This document shows, one piece after another, positions 1-9,104 of a stretch of DNA of 50,243 nucleotides (the first letter of the stretch is position 1; every line of letters begins with the position of its first letter). This DNA comes from Aureimonas sp. AU22 (GTDB taxonomy: Bacteria; Pseudomonadota; Alphaproteobacteria; Rhizobiales; Rhizobiaceae), in the NCBI RefSeq assembly GCF_001463745.1, contig NZ_BBWJ01000041.1:1-50243 (forward strand), read 5' to 3'. Under the pieces are notes generated by a model. That model ran no database searches. It saw nothing but the letters and a program-made list of their open reading frames with translations, and was not told the DNA's origin. The translations under genes and the position numbers were made by a program.

Positions 1-194
1 CCAACCTCGTCTTCACGCTGCCGATGGAGAGCGAGATCATGGGGGCGATCCTGGACGGGGGCGAGGACGCGGAGGCGGCCGCCCGCACCTGGCTCGCCGC
101 CCATCCCGACGCCTGGAAGCCATGGCTCGACGGCGTGACCACCTTCGACGGAAAACCGGGGGCCGAGGCCGTTCAGGCGGCCCTCGAGGGTTGA
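1..194 (+). CDS. choX: Choline/glycine-betaine ABC transporter substrate-binding protein, C-terminal fragment
   Basis: Only the last 63 codons are in the window; the reading frame is open from the first base and stops with TGA at 192-194. The tail contains WLAAHPDAWKPWLDGVTTF followed by DGKPG, the usual C-terminal signature of periplasmic choline or glycine-betaine binding proteins (OpuAC family). The protein would capture choline in the periplasm and deliver it to the permease encoded next. The order binding protein, permease, ATPase matches choXWV of rhizobia. The ligand is inferred from the family and the neighbours. Confidence 0.85.
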   Translation, partial: NLVFTLPMESEIMGAILDGGEDAEAAARTWLAAHPDAWKPWLDGVTTFDGKPGAEAVQAALEG

Positions 195-338
195 GCGGGG
201 CGGCCGAGCGCCGCGAGAAACGGGACCCGGGGTGGAACGGCATCTCCCCGGTCTTTCGAGCGCGCGACGTCGCACCACGATCCGCGCCTGCCGGAAAGGT
301 TGCCGCCTTCCTTCCCATCAGCCGGACTTCGAGGACGC

Positions 339-1193
339 ATGACGCAGTGGCTCATCGATCATAAGATCCCCCTCGGCGTCTGGCTGCGCAGCCTGGTCGA
401 CGCGTTGACGACGAACGCGCAAGGCCTGTTCGACGCGATCTCCGTCACGCTGGAGTTCCTCATCGGCGGCCTGACGGCCGGTCTCTCGGCCATCCCGCCG
501 CTCGTCTTCATCGCGCTCGTCGCAGCGGGTGCCTATGCGCTGCATCGCTCGCTGGCGCTTGCCGCCTTCGCGCTCCTGTCGCTGCTGCTCGTGGTCAATC
601 TCGGCTACTGGACGGAGATGATCCAGACCCTGTCCCTGGTCTTCTGCGCGACCCTCGTCTGCGTGCTCCTCGGCGTTCCCCTCGGCATCGCCGCCGCCCA
701 TCGCCCGGTCGTCTACACCGCGATGCGCCCGTTCCTCGATCTGATGCAAACGATCCCGACCTTCGTCTACCTCATCCCGACGCTCGTGCTCTTCGGCCTC
801 GGCGTCGTGCCCGGCCTCATCTCCACCGTGATCTTCGCCATTCCCGCCCCGATCCGGCTCACCTATCTCGGGTTCACGTCCGTGCCGGGAACCTTGCGCG
901 AGGCGGCCAGCGCCTTTGGCGCCACCAAGCGGCAACTCCTCCTCAAGGTCGAGCTTCCCTATGCCCTGCCGACCATCATGGCGGGCATCACCCAGTGCAT
1001 CATGCTGAGCCTGTCGATGGTGGTGATCGCCGCGCTCGTGGGCGCCGACGGTCTCGGCAAGCCGGTGGTGCGTGCGCTCAACACGGTCAATATCGGCATG
1101 GGTTTCGAGGCGGGCCTTGCCATCGTCATCCTCGCCATCCTCCTCGACCGCATCTGTAAGGCGCCCGAGCGCCGCGCCGTTAAGGGGCATTGA
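339..1193 (+). CDS. choW: Choline ABC transporter permease
   Basis: This 284-aa integral membrane protein is the permease of a choline-type ABC importer. Several hydrophobic segments are visible, and the cytoplasmic EAA loop (EAASAFGATKRQLLLKVELP) marks the docking site for the ATPase. The tail of that loop is followed by more membrane helices ending near VGADGLG. The ATG at 339 gives the family's usual length of about 280 aa; a more upstream start would add a non-conserved leader. It lies 144 bp after choX and 2 bp before choV, so the three are probably one operon. The family is clear; choline rather than glycine betaine or proline as substrate is inferred from overall resemblance. Confidence 0.88.
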   Translation: MTQWLIDHKIPLGVWLRSLVDALTTNAQGLFDAISVTLEFLIGGLTAGLSAIPPLVFIALVAAGAYALHRSLALAAFALLSLLLVVNLGYWTEMIQTLSLVFCATLVCVLLGVPLGIAAAHRPVVYTAMRPFLDLMQTIPTFVYLIPTLVLFGLGVVPGLISTVIFAIPAPIRLTYLGFTSVPGTLREAASAFGATKRQLLLKVELPYALPTIMAGITQCIMLSLSMVVIAALVGADGLGKPVVRALNTVNIGMGFEAGLAIVILAILLDRICKAPERRAVKGH

Positions 1194-1195
1194 GC

Positions 1196-2392
1196 ATGGA
1201 CGAAGAGCTTCCCGCGATCGAGTTCCGCGACGTCGACATTATCTTCGGCGACCGGCGCGCCGAGGCGCTTGCCATGTTGGATCGGGGCGCGACGCGCGAC
1301 GAGATCCTCCAGAAGACGAACGCAGTCCTAGGGGCTGCCGGGGTCAACCTCACGGTGCGCCCCGGCGAGATCTGCGTGCTGATGGGTCTGTCGGGTTCCG
1401 GCAAGTCGACGGTGCTGCGCGCGGTGAACCGCCTCAACACGATCTCGCGAGGCCAGACGATCGTGCGCCATCGCGGGCGGGCCGTGGAGGTCGGGTCCTG
1501 CGATGCGGCGACCCTGCGCGATCTTCGCACCCACACCGTTTCCATGGTCTTCCAGCAGTTCGCGCTCCTGCCCTGGCGCACGGTGCGCGAGAACGCCGGG
1601 CTCGGACTCGAGCTGCAGGGCATCCCCGTCGCCGAGCGCAACCGCATCGTCGACGAGAAGCTCGCCATGGTCGGCCTCACGCAATGGGCCGACAAATACG
1701 CCCACGAGTTGTCCGGCGGCATGCAGCAGCGCGTCGGGCTCGCGCGCGCCTTCGCCACGGATGCCGATATCCTTCTGATGGACGAGCCGTTCTCCGCGCT
1801 CGATCCCCTGATCCGCACCAAGCTGCAGGACGAGCTCCTGGAATTGCAGAAGTCGATCCGCAAGACGATCCTCTTCGTCAGCCACGATCTCGACGAGGCG
1901 CTCAAGCTCGGCAACCGGATCGCCATCATGCAGGACGCCCGCATCGTCCAGCAGGGGACGGCCGAAGACATCCTCCTGTCGCCCGCGACCCCCTATGTCG
2001 CCGAGTTCGTGCAGCATATGAACCCGCTGAACGTCCTGCGCGGCTCCGCCCTCATGCGCCCGGCCGGCTCGCTCCGACGCGACGGCGGCGCGGTGCTTCT
2101 CGACCGGGACGGCGCCATCCGTCTCGAGCTCGACGGAGCCGATCGGCCGAAGGAGGTGCGGATCGGGGCGGCAAGCGGCACGCTCGGCCATGCCGACGCG
2201 GCGGAAGGGCAGGTGGATCGCCCGTGCGACGTGATCGTCGCGCCGGCCGATCTCAAGCTGCGCGCCGCGATCGCCCTGAAGCGCCAGACCAACCATCCGA
2301 TCCTGCTCGTGGACGAACTTGGCCGTCTTGCCGGGCTCTGCGGCGACGAGGAGATCTATCGCGGTCTCCTGCAACGATCCGTGCCGGGCTGA
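1196..2392 (+). CDS. choV: Choline ABC transporter ATP-binding protein
   Basis: This 398-aa ATPase energises the choline importer. It shows Walker A GLSGSGKST (Lys70), the Q-loop in FQQFALLPWRTV, the ABC signature LSGGMQQR and Walker B ILLMDEPFSALDP. The C-terminal third carries a CBS-like regulatory region (IVAPADLKLRAAIALKRQ onward), as in ProV/OpuAA proteins that sense ionic strength. ATG at 1196 is preferred over the TTG at 1190 because AAGGGG lies about 8 bp upstream of it. It follows choW with a 2-bp gap, so translation is probably coupled. The family assignment is firm and the substrate is inferred. Confidence 0.9.
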   Translation: MDEELPAIEFRDVDIIFGDRRAEALAMLDRGATRDEILQKTNAVLGAAGVNLTVRPGEICVLMGLSGSGKSTVLRAVNRLNTISRGQTIVRHRGRAVEVGSCDAATLRDLRTHTVSMVFQQFALLPWRTVRENAGLGLELQGIPVAERNRIVDEKLAMVGLTQWADKYAHELSGGMQQRVGLARAFATDADILLMDEPFSALDPLIRTKLQDELLELQKSIRKTILFVSHDLDEALKLGNRIAIMQDARIVQQGTAEDILLSPATPYVAEFVQHMNPLNVLRGSALMRPAGSLRRDGGAVLLDRDGAIRLELDGADRPKEVRIGAASGTLGHADAAEGQVDRPCDVIVAPADLKLRAAIALKRQTNHPILLVDELGRLAGLCGDEEIYRGLLQRSVPG

Positions 2393-2706
2393 TCGTCCGC
2401 GGCGCGAGCGGGCAGAATTCGCGCGCAAATGCCGGCGAAGCGGGAGCCGCGGACGCGACGTCGCGTCGAAGAGCAAGGCGTCTTGGGATGACACTGCCAG
2501 CGCTGGGATATTCAGTCAGCCGTCTTCACCGTCCGCCGGCATGACCTGATCGCTCGGACGGCGGGCCTGAGACCGGACCCCGGCTCACCGGTCGACGCCT
2601 CCTTGCCAAGGTTTAACTGCGCAGCCCGTCGTGCACGGCGCCTCGTCTTCCAAGGGACGAGGAAGCTCCCCATCCGCCTGGGGCGGGGCGCCGTGCGTGG
2701 TGCGGA
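2393..2706. other. Intergenic region between convergent choV and the Crp/Fnr gene
   Basis: No credible gene is seen in these 314 bases. The second half contains a nested inverted repeat (2633-2696) that could end transcription from one or both sides; it is listed separately. Short open frames here have irregular composition and lack ribosome sites. Confidence 0.6.
2633..2696. terminator. Nested inverted repeat, possible bidirectional terminator
   Basis: A perfect 10-bp outer repeat (GCACGGCGCC at 2633-2642 and its complement at 2687-2696) encloses an inner 7-bp hairpin (CCTCGTC at 2641-2647 with GACGAGG at 2656-2662). The inner and outer stems share bases 2641-2642, so they may be alternatives. 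There is no clear T-run. The position just downstream of the stop of the minus-strand Crp/Fnr gene, between convergent genes, fits a transcription stop. Confidence 0.4.
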
Positions 2707-3411
2707 TCAGGACGCCAACTTGGCGATGTCTGGCACCACGAGGCGATCATCCTCCCGGATGATGATGCCGGCATATTGCAGATGGCTCATCGCGCGCGAC
2801 ACCGCTTCGCGATAGGTGCCGATGCGGCGCGCGATATCGGAATGCGTGGGGATCGGGTGAATGCATGCCGATCCATCGTGCCGCGCATGCTTGCGACAGA
2901 GGCGCATGAGCTCGCTTCGGATGCGTTGGCTGACGTCGAGCGTCGTCAGCTCGACGACCTGTTCCATCAGGATCTGTTCGCGATCGACGGTGCTCCGCAA
3001 GATCGAAAGGACCAGTTCGCGGTCCTGGGCGAACAGGTCGAGGATCGCCGCCGGCTTGATCGCCGCGATGGTGGAATCGACGGATGCCTCGACCGCGAAG
3101 TTGGCCACGCAACCGCCGACCAGCGCCGCTTCTCCGATGAACGACCCGACCCCCGCCTCGCGCAGCGAGACGACCTTTCCTTCCTTCGTATAGGCGAAGA
3201 ACCAGAACTCGCCTCGCGTGACGAAGAACACCTTGTCCAGAAGATCGCCCGGCAGGACGATGGCTGCGCCCTCTCGGACGTCGAGCCAACGCGCCTGCCG
3301 GTTGAGTTCGCGAATGGTGGTTTCGGACACGCGGTGAAACATCGGGAGCGTGCGCAGATCCCTCGCGGATTCACCGTTGAGCGAACCGATGGTCTGCAAG
3401 CTTTCACGCAT
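2707..3411 (-). CDS. Crp/Fnr-family transcriptional regulator
   Basis: This 234-aa protein has an N-terminal cyclic-nucleotide-binding-like beta-barrel (about residues 20-125, including GSFIGEAALVGG), a long dimer helix and a C-terminal winged helix-turn-helix (about 165-230, PTHSDIARRIGTYREAVSRA). The cysteine cluster of true FNR iron-sulfur sensors is absent, so a small-molecule or protein signal is more likely than oxygen sensing through a cluster. GGAG lies 9 bp before the ATG at 3411. The LuxR-type gene lies just upstream in the same direction, 76 bp away, so both may be co-transcribed. Control of the neighbouring polysaccharide genes is plausible from position only. Confidence 0.85.
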   Translation of the reverse strand: MRESLQTIGSLNGESARDLRTLPMFHRVSETTIRELNRQARWLDVREGAAIVLPGDLLDKVFFVTRGEFWFFAYTKEGKVVSLREAGVGSFIGEAALVGGCVANFAVEASVDSTIAAIKPAAILDLFAQDRELVLSILRSTVDREQILMEQVVELTTLDVSQRIRSELMRLCRKHARHDGSACIHPIPTHSDIARRIGTYREAVSRAMSHLQYAGIIIREDDRLVVPDIAKLAS

Positions 3412-3487
3412 CGAACGCTTCTCCTCGCCCGGCTTGACTTACAAAAGACGTATGGCGTCCCCGATCAGGAGTCGTAAAGGAATAATC

Positions 3488-4291
3488 TTACTGACCCATT
3501 GTATTGCCAGCGCCTTCCAGCTTGCTTAATAGGTAGACGACTTCGGTTCTGTTGCGAGCCTTCAGTCGCTTCATGATGTTTCTGACATGCACCTTCACAG
3601 TGCTCTCGCACATGTTCAGGTCGTAGGCGATGATCTTGTTGGCCTTGCCTTTGCGCAGAGCATCGATCACCAGCATCTGCCGGGACGTGAACAGGCTGAC
3701 ACTGTCTTCATGCGGGTTGGCGGCAGGGCTCTGACGGATGAGCTGTTCGCAACGGGAGAGGATGCTGGCCGGGACATAGATCCCTCCGGCCGCCACCAGA
3801 CGCATGGCGCTGACCGCGACCTCCAGGCTGACGGTCGGAGGAATGTAGCCGCGCACCCCGAACTCGAAGGCGCGCAGGACATCCGAGACGTCCTCGATCT
3901 CCGACAGGATGATCGTGTCGGTCTCCGGCCGGTCGGCGCGGATCTGTGCGATCTGCGACATGTAGACGTCGGACTTCGCCTTCGACCAGGTTGCGCAGAT
4001 CAGGATGATGTTGATGCGCTCGACGGCCGCCTCCGACGCCTCGAGCGACGTCAGATCCGAGAAATAGTGAAGCTCCAGCGTCTCGTCGACGGCTCTCAAC
4101 CCGCGCCCGAAACAGTCTCGGATCAGCGGGCGATCGTCGATGACGGCGATCGTCAGCGGGCTGACCCGGTCGAGACCCCGTCTGTAATCCTCGAGCCGGG
4201 ATTCGTTGAGGAAACGGCCGACGACACGCGGCGAAACCCTCGGATCGACCGGGTGAATGCTGAAGGAGGAGGCATCATGCACGGCGCTCAT
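3488..4291 (-). CDS. LuxR/NarL-type regulator with degenerate receiver domain
   Basis: This 267-aa protein combines a receiver-like N-terminal domain (about residues 45-165) with a LuxR-type helix-turn-helix (about 200-257; SLFTSRQMLVIDALRKG, NKIIAYDLNMCESTVKVHV). The acidic pair is present (IAVIDDRPLIRD, Asp52-Asp53). The strand that should end in the phosphorylated Asp reads INIILICATWSKA, with Cys99 at about that place, and the usual Lys after GYI is Pro. It therefore looks phosphorylation-independent. No sensor kinase is nearby. ATG at 4291 with GGGG upstream is preferred over a TTG at 4306. A role in controlling the polysaccharide locus, as for VpsT/CsgD-like regulators, is inference. 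Confidence 0.8.
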   Translation of the reverse strand: MSAVHDASSFSIHPVDPRVSPRVVGRFLNESRLEDYRRGLDRVSPLTIAVIDDRPLIRDCFGRGLRAVDETLELHYFSDLTSLEASEAAVERINIILICATWSKAKSDVYMSQIAQIRADRPETDTIILSEIEDVSDVLRAFEFGVRGYIPPTVSLEVAVSAMRLVAAGGIYVPASILSRCEQLIRQSPAANPHEDSVSLFTSRQMLVIDALRKGKANKIIAYDLNMCESTVKVHVRNIMKRLKARNRTEVVYLLSKLEGAGNTMGQ

Positions 4292-6314
4292 CGCTTGACC
4301 CCACAAATGTTATCTCACGTCATCCCTATCATTTAGGCGGAATGCGACGGGCCCGTCCGACCCGTCCGATCGCGTGGGAATGCCAGGCCCTGCACCTTTG
4401 GCATTCGGTTAACGATCCCTTAACTCAACCTATGCATCTATATTGCCTATTACGAATTGGTAAGGTGTGACGAAAAGCACAAGACCAAGGAAATCCGGCA
4501 CTTGATAACGCATTGCCGGGCTGGACGTTGCGGCACTCGGTTGTTGCCGCGTGGCTATTCACTTATCCACAGAGTAGTAAAAACTTATGTCAAACTCGCA
4601 CATAGTCGCGAGAACGTAATCTTCCTGAAACAAGCTTCGTTACGACGCCCTTCACGAGATCACGGCGAGCAAGCAGCGCTTGCGGTCCTTCCTGCCGCGC
4701 GCGAAGACCATGACTCCGCAGCGCGCAGGCTCGATGCACTGCTTCTTCCCGGTGCTGTTGCAAGCCGCATCGCTGCAAGATGGATGATCTCCCGAGGTCG
4801 ATGGCCGTGTGCGGGTTGGCTCGATCGAACCCTGTCGTTCGACGTCAGGACCAAGGGATAAACGGTACACGAGCGTGACGGTCGTCGATGGTTGGAGACG
4901 AATAGAGTCCGCATCGTGCAAGAAGAAACACCCTCTAGATCGAGATCGATGCCCAAGCGTGTGGGGACAGGCCCGATACGGCAGAGGGCGGGAGCGCTAC
5001 GAAGGGTATTTCGGCCTTTGGGACATGTGATCAATAGAAGGAAAGTCTGCGATCGAACGGGTGCGATGCTCTGAAGAGCAGGAAGAAGCAACCGCCACCA
5101 GCTCGGCACCCTCAGCTACATCGGCGATATTGCTTTGAAGACGCTTCATCCGAGATCCGCTTCCAGCGAGGATATGCGGTGGCGGAAGACGAGAAAATCC
5201 CGGTCGCTTTCGATCAATCCGTAAGCTCTTTCCCGGCTGCGAGCGCATCTCAGCGGTTCGACCGCCTGCGCCGTCGGGCGGTCAGCATGGGACCGTCGCA
5301 TGCCCGCGACATTCGCTGCCCGTCCGTCGGCAGCCTTCCTGTTTCGACGGCGGGACGGGCGGGGCTCGTTACCCCAGCCACGACGGCGGCACGTGCCGCT
5401 CGTCCTTTTTTGATCGTCTGTAGCGCTCTTCGGAGGGCGACATTGCCGGCATACACAAAACGCGTGCCCAAGCCCGCTATCGAACAAGTTGTGCCCAGAG
5501 TCCCGCTTCTCGGATGAACCGAGAACCATCAAATTGATGCGGCCTCGGCAACGAAGACGTAAGCGTCGCCGCTCGATCGGACGAAAGACTTACGCAAGGG
5601 CAGCGAGGAGGGCGCGGATCGAGCACGGCACCGATGCGGTCGGTCCGCCGCGGCAGCCTTGTCGGCCGAAACTTGGCGCGAACGGGTGCGCGACCATCGC
5701 TTCCTCATGCGACCGGGGGTTCGACCGTCGTTCGGATCTCAGTCACGGTTAACCGCCGGGCCGGTCTCGTCGGCAGGCCCGTCGTGCCGCCATCGCCGGT
5801 CTGGGGGATCTGGGTCGGCGAGGCCGCACATCGCGCCACAGGGATCGCTCCCGACGCCGCTGCCGAGGTCGCCGTCGTCTTCAACCCTTGAGAACCTTTC
5901 CGTCCCCGCACCCGGGCGAGGCGACGACCGGTTCCTTCACCTCGACGACGCACCCCTCCTGTCCACCAACCGGCATACGTCCGAACGCATCAGGTGCGCG
6001 GCGAACGCCTGCCCCGCATGAGACGACCTTTGAAAGGGAATGGTCACTCACGAGGGACGTCGTCGCCCAGGCCGCCGCGTGGCGACCCATGGCGCGCCCA
6101 GTCGAGGGATGGGGTCATCTTTTTGGCTAGGTTGCGGGTGGTGGGCCAGCAGGACTAGCGCTTGGAGCGCGTGATCAGCCAGCAGGGGCATCCCGGCGAT
6201 GATGTCCGTCTTCCATGCCCGACGAGGCGACCGGGCGTCCCGCCGTCCCGGCCATCGATTCCGAACCCTTGTCGCCGCCCGTGCGCAGAGGGGAACCACA
6301 AGGGGAGCCACCGC
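4292..6314. other. About 2 kb without a convincing gene
   Basis: No reading frame here has both a plausible ribosome site and a recognisable product. The stretch around 4390-4640 is clearly AT-richer than its surroundings and contains a TTAC-N6-GTAA dyad (4450-4463) and a single DnaA-box-like TTATCCACA (4563-4571). A 14-bp near-palindrome lies at 5067-5080 (TGCTCT-GA-AGAGCA). One short frame near 4640-4790 (through LRSFLPRAKT) faintly resembles an IS110-type transposase piece, which is not enough to call. The region separates the divergent LuxR-type gene and GT4 gene and probably holds their promoters. Confidence 0.5.
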
Positions 6315-7502
6315 GTGATCGGCATCGAAGGAAACCCTCGGACCGTCAGGTCTTCGAGCGATCGGGCCATCCATACGGTGCTCGTTCTCGCGGGCCTCGA
6401 TACCGGCGGCACCGAGAAGATCGTCAACATGCTGGCCCATCATCGCAGCAACCGCGGCGACCGCATCACGGTGGTCGCCGTCAACGCCGACGATCCCGTG
6501 TCCTTCTTCTCCTACAGGAACGACATCGACGTTCTTGCGCTCGGAAACCCGCGTGGGCCCCGCTTCCTGACGAGTATCAGGCGCCTGTGGCGCCTGCGTC
6601 GGGCCCTTCGTCGTCTGCGGCCCGATGTCACCTTATCGTTTCTGACCAAGATCAACGTCCTGACGGCGATCGCCTCGACGGGTCTCGGCACGTGCCTGGT
6701 GCTGTCGGAGCGCAACAATTTCCTGGTCCAGAAGATGCATCCGCTATGGCACGGCGCCTTTCGCTGGGCGGCGCGCGGCACGCGCCTCGTCATGCAGACG
6801 GGGCAGGCCAAGGCCGCCTTGCCCCCGTCGCTGCGTGCGAAGGCCGTGGTCATTCCCAATCCGGTCGCGCCGCCCGCCGAGGCGTGGAAGTCCGCCAGTT
6901 GGCGACCGCATTTCATTGCGGCCGGCCGGCTCGACCCGCAGAAGGGTTTCGATCTCCTCGTCGATGCATTCGCGCGCATCCTGCCGCACGTGCCGTCCGC
7001 ATCCCTGTCGATCTTCGGCGAGGGGCCCGATCGCGGCACTCTCGAAGCGCAGATCGGGGAACTGGGTCTTGCGGAGCGGGTGCGGCTGCCGGGCCGGGTC
7101 TCGTCGCCGGACGACTGGATGGCGGCCGGCTGCGTCTTCGTCCTCAGCTCCCGTTTCGAGGGTTTCCCGAACGTTCTCATCGAAGCCCTGTCGCGGAGCG
7201 CGCCGGTCGTTGCCTTCGATTGCCCGTGGGGGCCCGCCGACATACTTCGCGATGCACCGGGCTATCCGCTCGTGCCGGCCGGCGACATACAGGCGCTTGC
7301 CGACGCCATGGTTCGCGTTTCGCTGGATGCGTCCTTGCGACGGCGCATGGCGGATGCGGGGCCGGTCATCGCCGGAAAGTATTCGACGGCGACGGTGTTT
7401 GCTCGGTGGGACGCGTTGATCGATGACGCGCTGTCGGAGCGGCACGCGCGCGTGGGGGCCGGAGGGATCAGCCGCCTGGGCGGGATCCCCGGACCGGTCT
7501 GA
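6315..7502 (+). CDS. GT4 glycosyltransferase
   Basis: This 395-aa GT-B enzyme would add one sugar from a nucleotide donor to the growing lipid-linked repeat unit at the inner membrane. Visible marks are the N-terminal acceptor motif LAGLDTGGTEKIVNML, the donor-domain start AAGRLDPQKGFDLLVDAF and the GT4 E-x7-E region FEGFPNVLIEALSRSAPVV. GTG at 6315 is chosen because AAGGGGAG lies just upstream and the conserved region starts about 20 residues later. It is clearly similar to the minus-strand GT4 at 15228-16442, sharing SFLTK/R-NV, SERNN and the WGP loop. The sugar and linkage cannot be predicted. It converges on the next gene with a 12-bp gap. Confidence 0.88.
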   Translation: MIGIEGNPRTVRSSSDRAIHTVLVLAGLDTGGTEKIVNMLAHHRSNRGDRITVVAVNADDPVSFFSYRNDIDVLALGNPRGPRFLTSIRRLWRLRRALRRLRPDVTLSFLTKINVLTAIASTGLGTCLVLSERNNFLVQKMHPLWHGAFRWAARGTRLVMQTGQAKAALPPSLRAKAVVIPNPVAPPAEAWKSASWRPHFIAAGRLDPQKGFDLLVDAFARILPHVPSASLSIFGEGPDRGTLEAQIGELGLAERVRLPGRVSSPDDWMAAGCVFVLSSRFEGFPNVLIEALSRSAPVVAFDCPWGPADILRDAPGYPLVPAGDIQALADAMVRVSLDASLRRRMADAGPVIAGKYSTATVFARWDALIDDALSERHARVGAGGISRLGGIPGPV

Positions 7503-7514
7503 CGATCCGGGCTT

Positions 7515-9104
7515 TCAGTCCGCGGGCTTCAGGTAGAGACGCCCCGTGCCGTAGCGATCGACGATGCCAAAGTCCGGAACGGGCTGGTAGCCTTGGGAAA
7601 GCGCATAGTCGAGGAGCGGCTTCTCCAACGCCGGCTCGAAGCCGAGGAGAAGGGCTGCGGGGGGATCCGAGGCGAGAAGCGCGGGGATCCCGGCCGGCGA
7701 CACCATCCTGTAGTGGCTGGCAAGGGATGCGGGCGTCAGCGTCGCTGTTCGGTAGGCGAAAAGGCCGGTTGCGAGCTCCGGGTAGACGGGAAGGCCGCCT
7801 TCGAGCGGATAGAGCGGCGCGAGCGTTGCGACCTTGCCCCGGCGCTGGGCGGCGTCCAGATGCCGGGCGATGTTGACCCCGGCCTGATGGACCCGTGCCA
7901 CGGCCCATCGCTCCGGATGCGGGAGGGTCGCCAGATTCTGGACGAGGCGGGGGGCCTGGGCGAGAAGGGCGATCGTCGCCACGCACAGCAGTACCGCCGC
8001 GGCTTGCGCGCGTGCCGTCTTCGAGAGGTCCCGCGCGAGGAGAGCCAGCGCGAGCGGCAGGCACACGAGCGGCGGCGCGAAATACTGCGGGAAGCTCGGC
8101 GTCGGCAGGAGGCTGAACGCTGCGCCGACGCAGAACGCGCAAGCGGCCAGAAGCAGGAGCGCTCCGGTCCCCGAGCGATGCGGCGCTGGGTCCTGGCGGC
8201 GGATCAGCGCAAGCAGCAGCAGGGCGACGAGACCCAGCGATCCCGCGCCGCCGATCCAGATTTCGTAGGCGAAGGTCAACTTGCCGGCACGGCTCGTGAC
8301 GGCGCCTTCGTCCGGTGCCGCACCGGACAGCCAGTATTGCGCGTGCGGTCCCATATGCCACCCCACCACGTGGGCGAGGAACCCCGTGGGATCGGACACG
8401 AGATAGAAGAGGATCGGCAAGGCGCCGACGAGCCCGCCGACAGCGAGTGGCAAGACGACGCGGACGAGGCGCTCTCGAAAGGCGAGCTCGCGCGGCAGGA
8501 GAAGAGCCGCCAGCGCGACGGGGAAAATGAAGGCCACGCCGCTGATCTTGAAGACGACGCCGAGGGAAAGGCAAAGGCCTGCCGCCGCCGCCATCGCGCT
8601 CCGCACGGGTGTCGACACCACGGCGAGCGTGAAGAGGCCGAGGCCGAGGAAGGCGAAGGGCAGGGGAAGGAAGTTGTTGGTCGCCCCCATGCCGGTGACG
8701 GACAGAAACAGTTCGTTCGCCAGCGTGAGAACGACGATGCCCCAACTCGTCCAATAGGAGCGCGTCAGCGCATAGCTGATCGCCCCGATCCCCCCGATCA
8801 GGAGCAGCCAGCCGGCGAACACGCCGAGCCGGGCGTCGAGCAGCAGGTAATCGGAACCGGTCAGGCGACGGATGGCGTGGAACAGCCACGCGGCTCCCGG
8901 CGTGTGGTTATAGAAGAAGTCCTGGTAGATCGACTGATCGTCGAGGAGGCGGGTCGGCGGAACGTAGAGCTGCTCGTCGCGCCGCAGTTCGAAATTCATG
9001 AGGCGCAGGAACAGACAGACCGTCAGCGCGCCGGCAACAAACGGCATGACCCGTGTCGCCGTCGGCAAGCGGGGGATATCCAACCGGACCGCGTTGATGG
9101 ACAT
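7515..9104 (-). CDS. Polytopic GT-C-like glycosyltransferase (ArnT/PMT-type)
   Basis: This 529-aa protein has roughly ten membrane segments and an early periplasmic loop with RRDEQLY (Asp43-Glu44), the acidic motif typical of GT-C enzymes that use polyprenyl-phosphate sugars. A C-terminal soluble region (about 430-529) ends the protein. It would transfer a sugar in the periplasm from undecaprenyl-phosphate to a glycan or lipid. ATG at 9104 is preferred, with AAGGGA about 11 bp upstream. The neighbouring GT2 plus GtrA-like pair, which makes and flips lipid-linked monosaccharides, suggests it is the third part of a Gtr-like system; that link is inference. The donor sugar is unknown. Confidence 0.75.
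   Translation of the reverse strand: MSINAVRLDIPRLPTATRVMPFVAGALTVCLFLRLMNFELRRDEQLYVPPTRLLDDQSIYQDFFYNHTPGAAWLFHAIRRLTGSDYLLLDARLGVFAGWLLLIGGIGAISYALTRSYWTSWGIVVLTLANELFLSVTGMGATNNFLPLPFAFLGLGLFTLAVVSTPVRSAMAAAAGLCLSLGVVFKISGVAFIFPVALAALLLPRELAFRERLVRVVLPLAVGGLVGALPILFYLVSDPTGFLAHVVGWHMGPHAQYWLSGAAPDEGAVTSRAGKLTFAYEIWIGGAGSLGLVALLLLALIRRQDPAPHRSGTGALLLLAACAFCVGAAFSLLPTPSFPQYFAPPLVCLPLALALLARDLSKTARAQAAAVLLCVATIALLAQAPRLVQNLATLPHPERWAVARVHQAGVNIARHLDAAQRRGKVATLAPLYPLEGGLPVYPELATGLFAYRTATLTPASLASHYRMVSPAGIPALLASDPPAALLLGFEPALEKPLLDYALSQGYQPVPDFGIVDRYGTGRLYLKPAD

Noticed and set aside
318-1190. 290-aa open frame antisense to choW
   Set aside because: It mirrors the choW codons, is rich in Arg/Asp/Glu/His as GC-rich antisense frames are, and has no recognisable domain.
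4563-4571. Replication origin suggested by a DnaA box
   Set aside because: Only one exact box, with no dnaA, repABC or iteron array nearby.
4640-4790. Short frame resembling an IS110-type transposase piece (through LRSFLPRAKT)
   Set aside because: Too short and the resemblance rests on a few residues; no inverted repeats or second fragment found.
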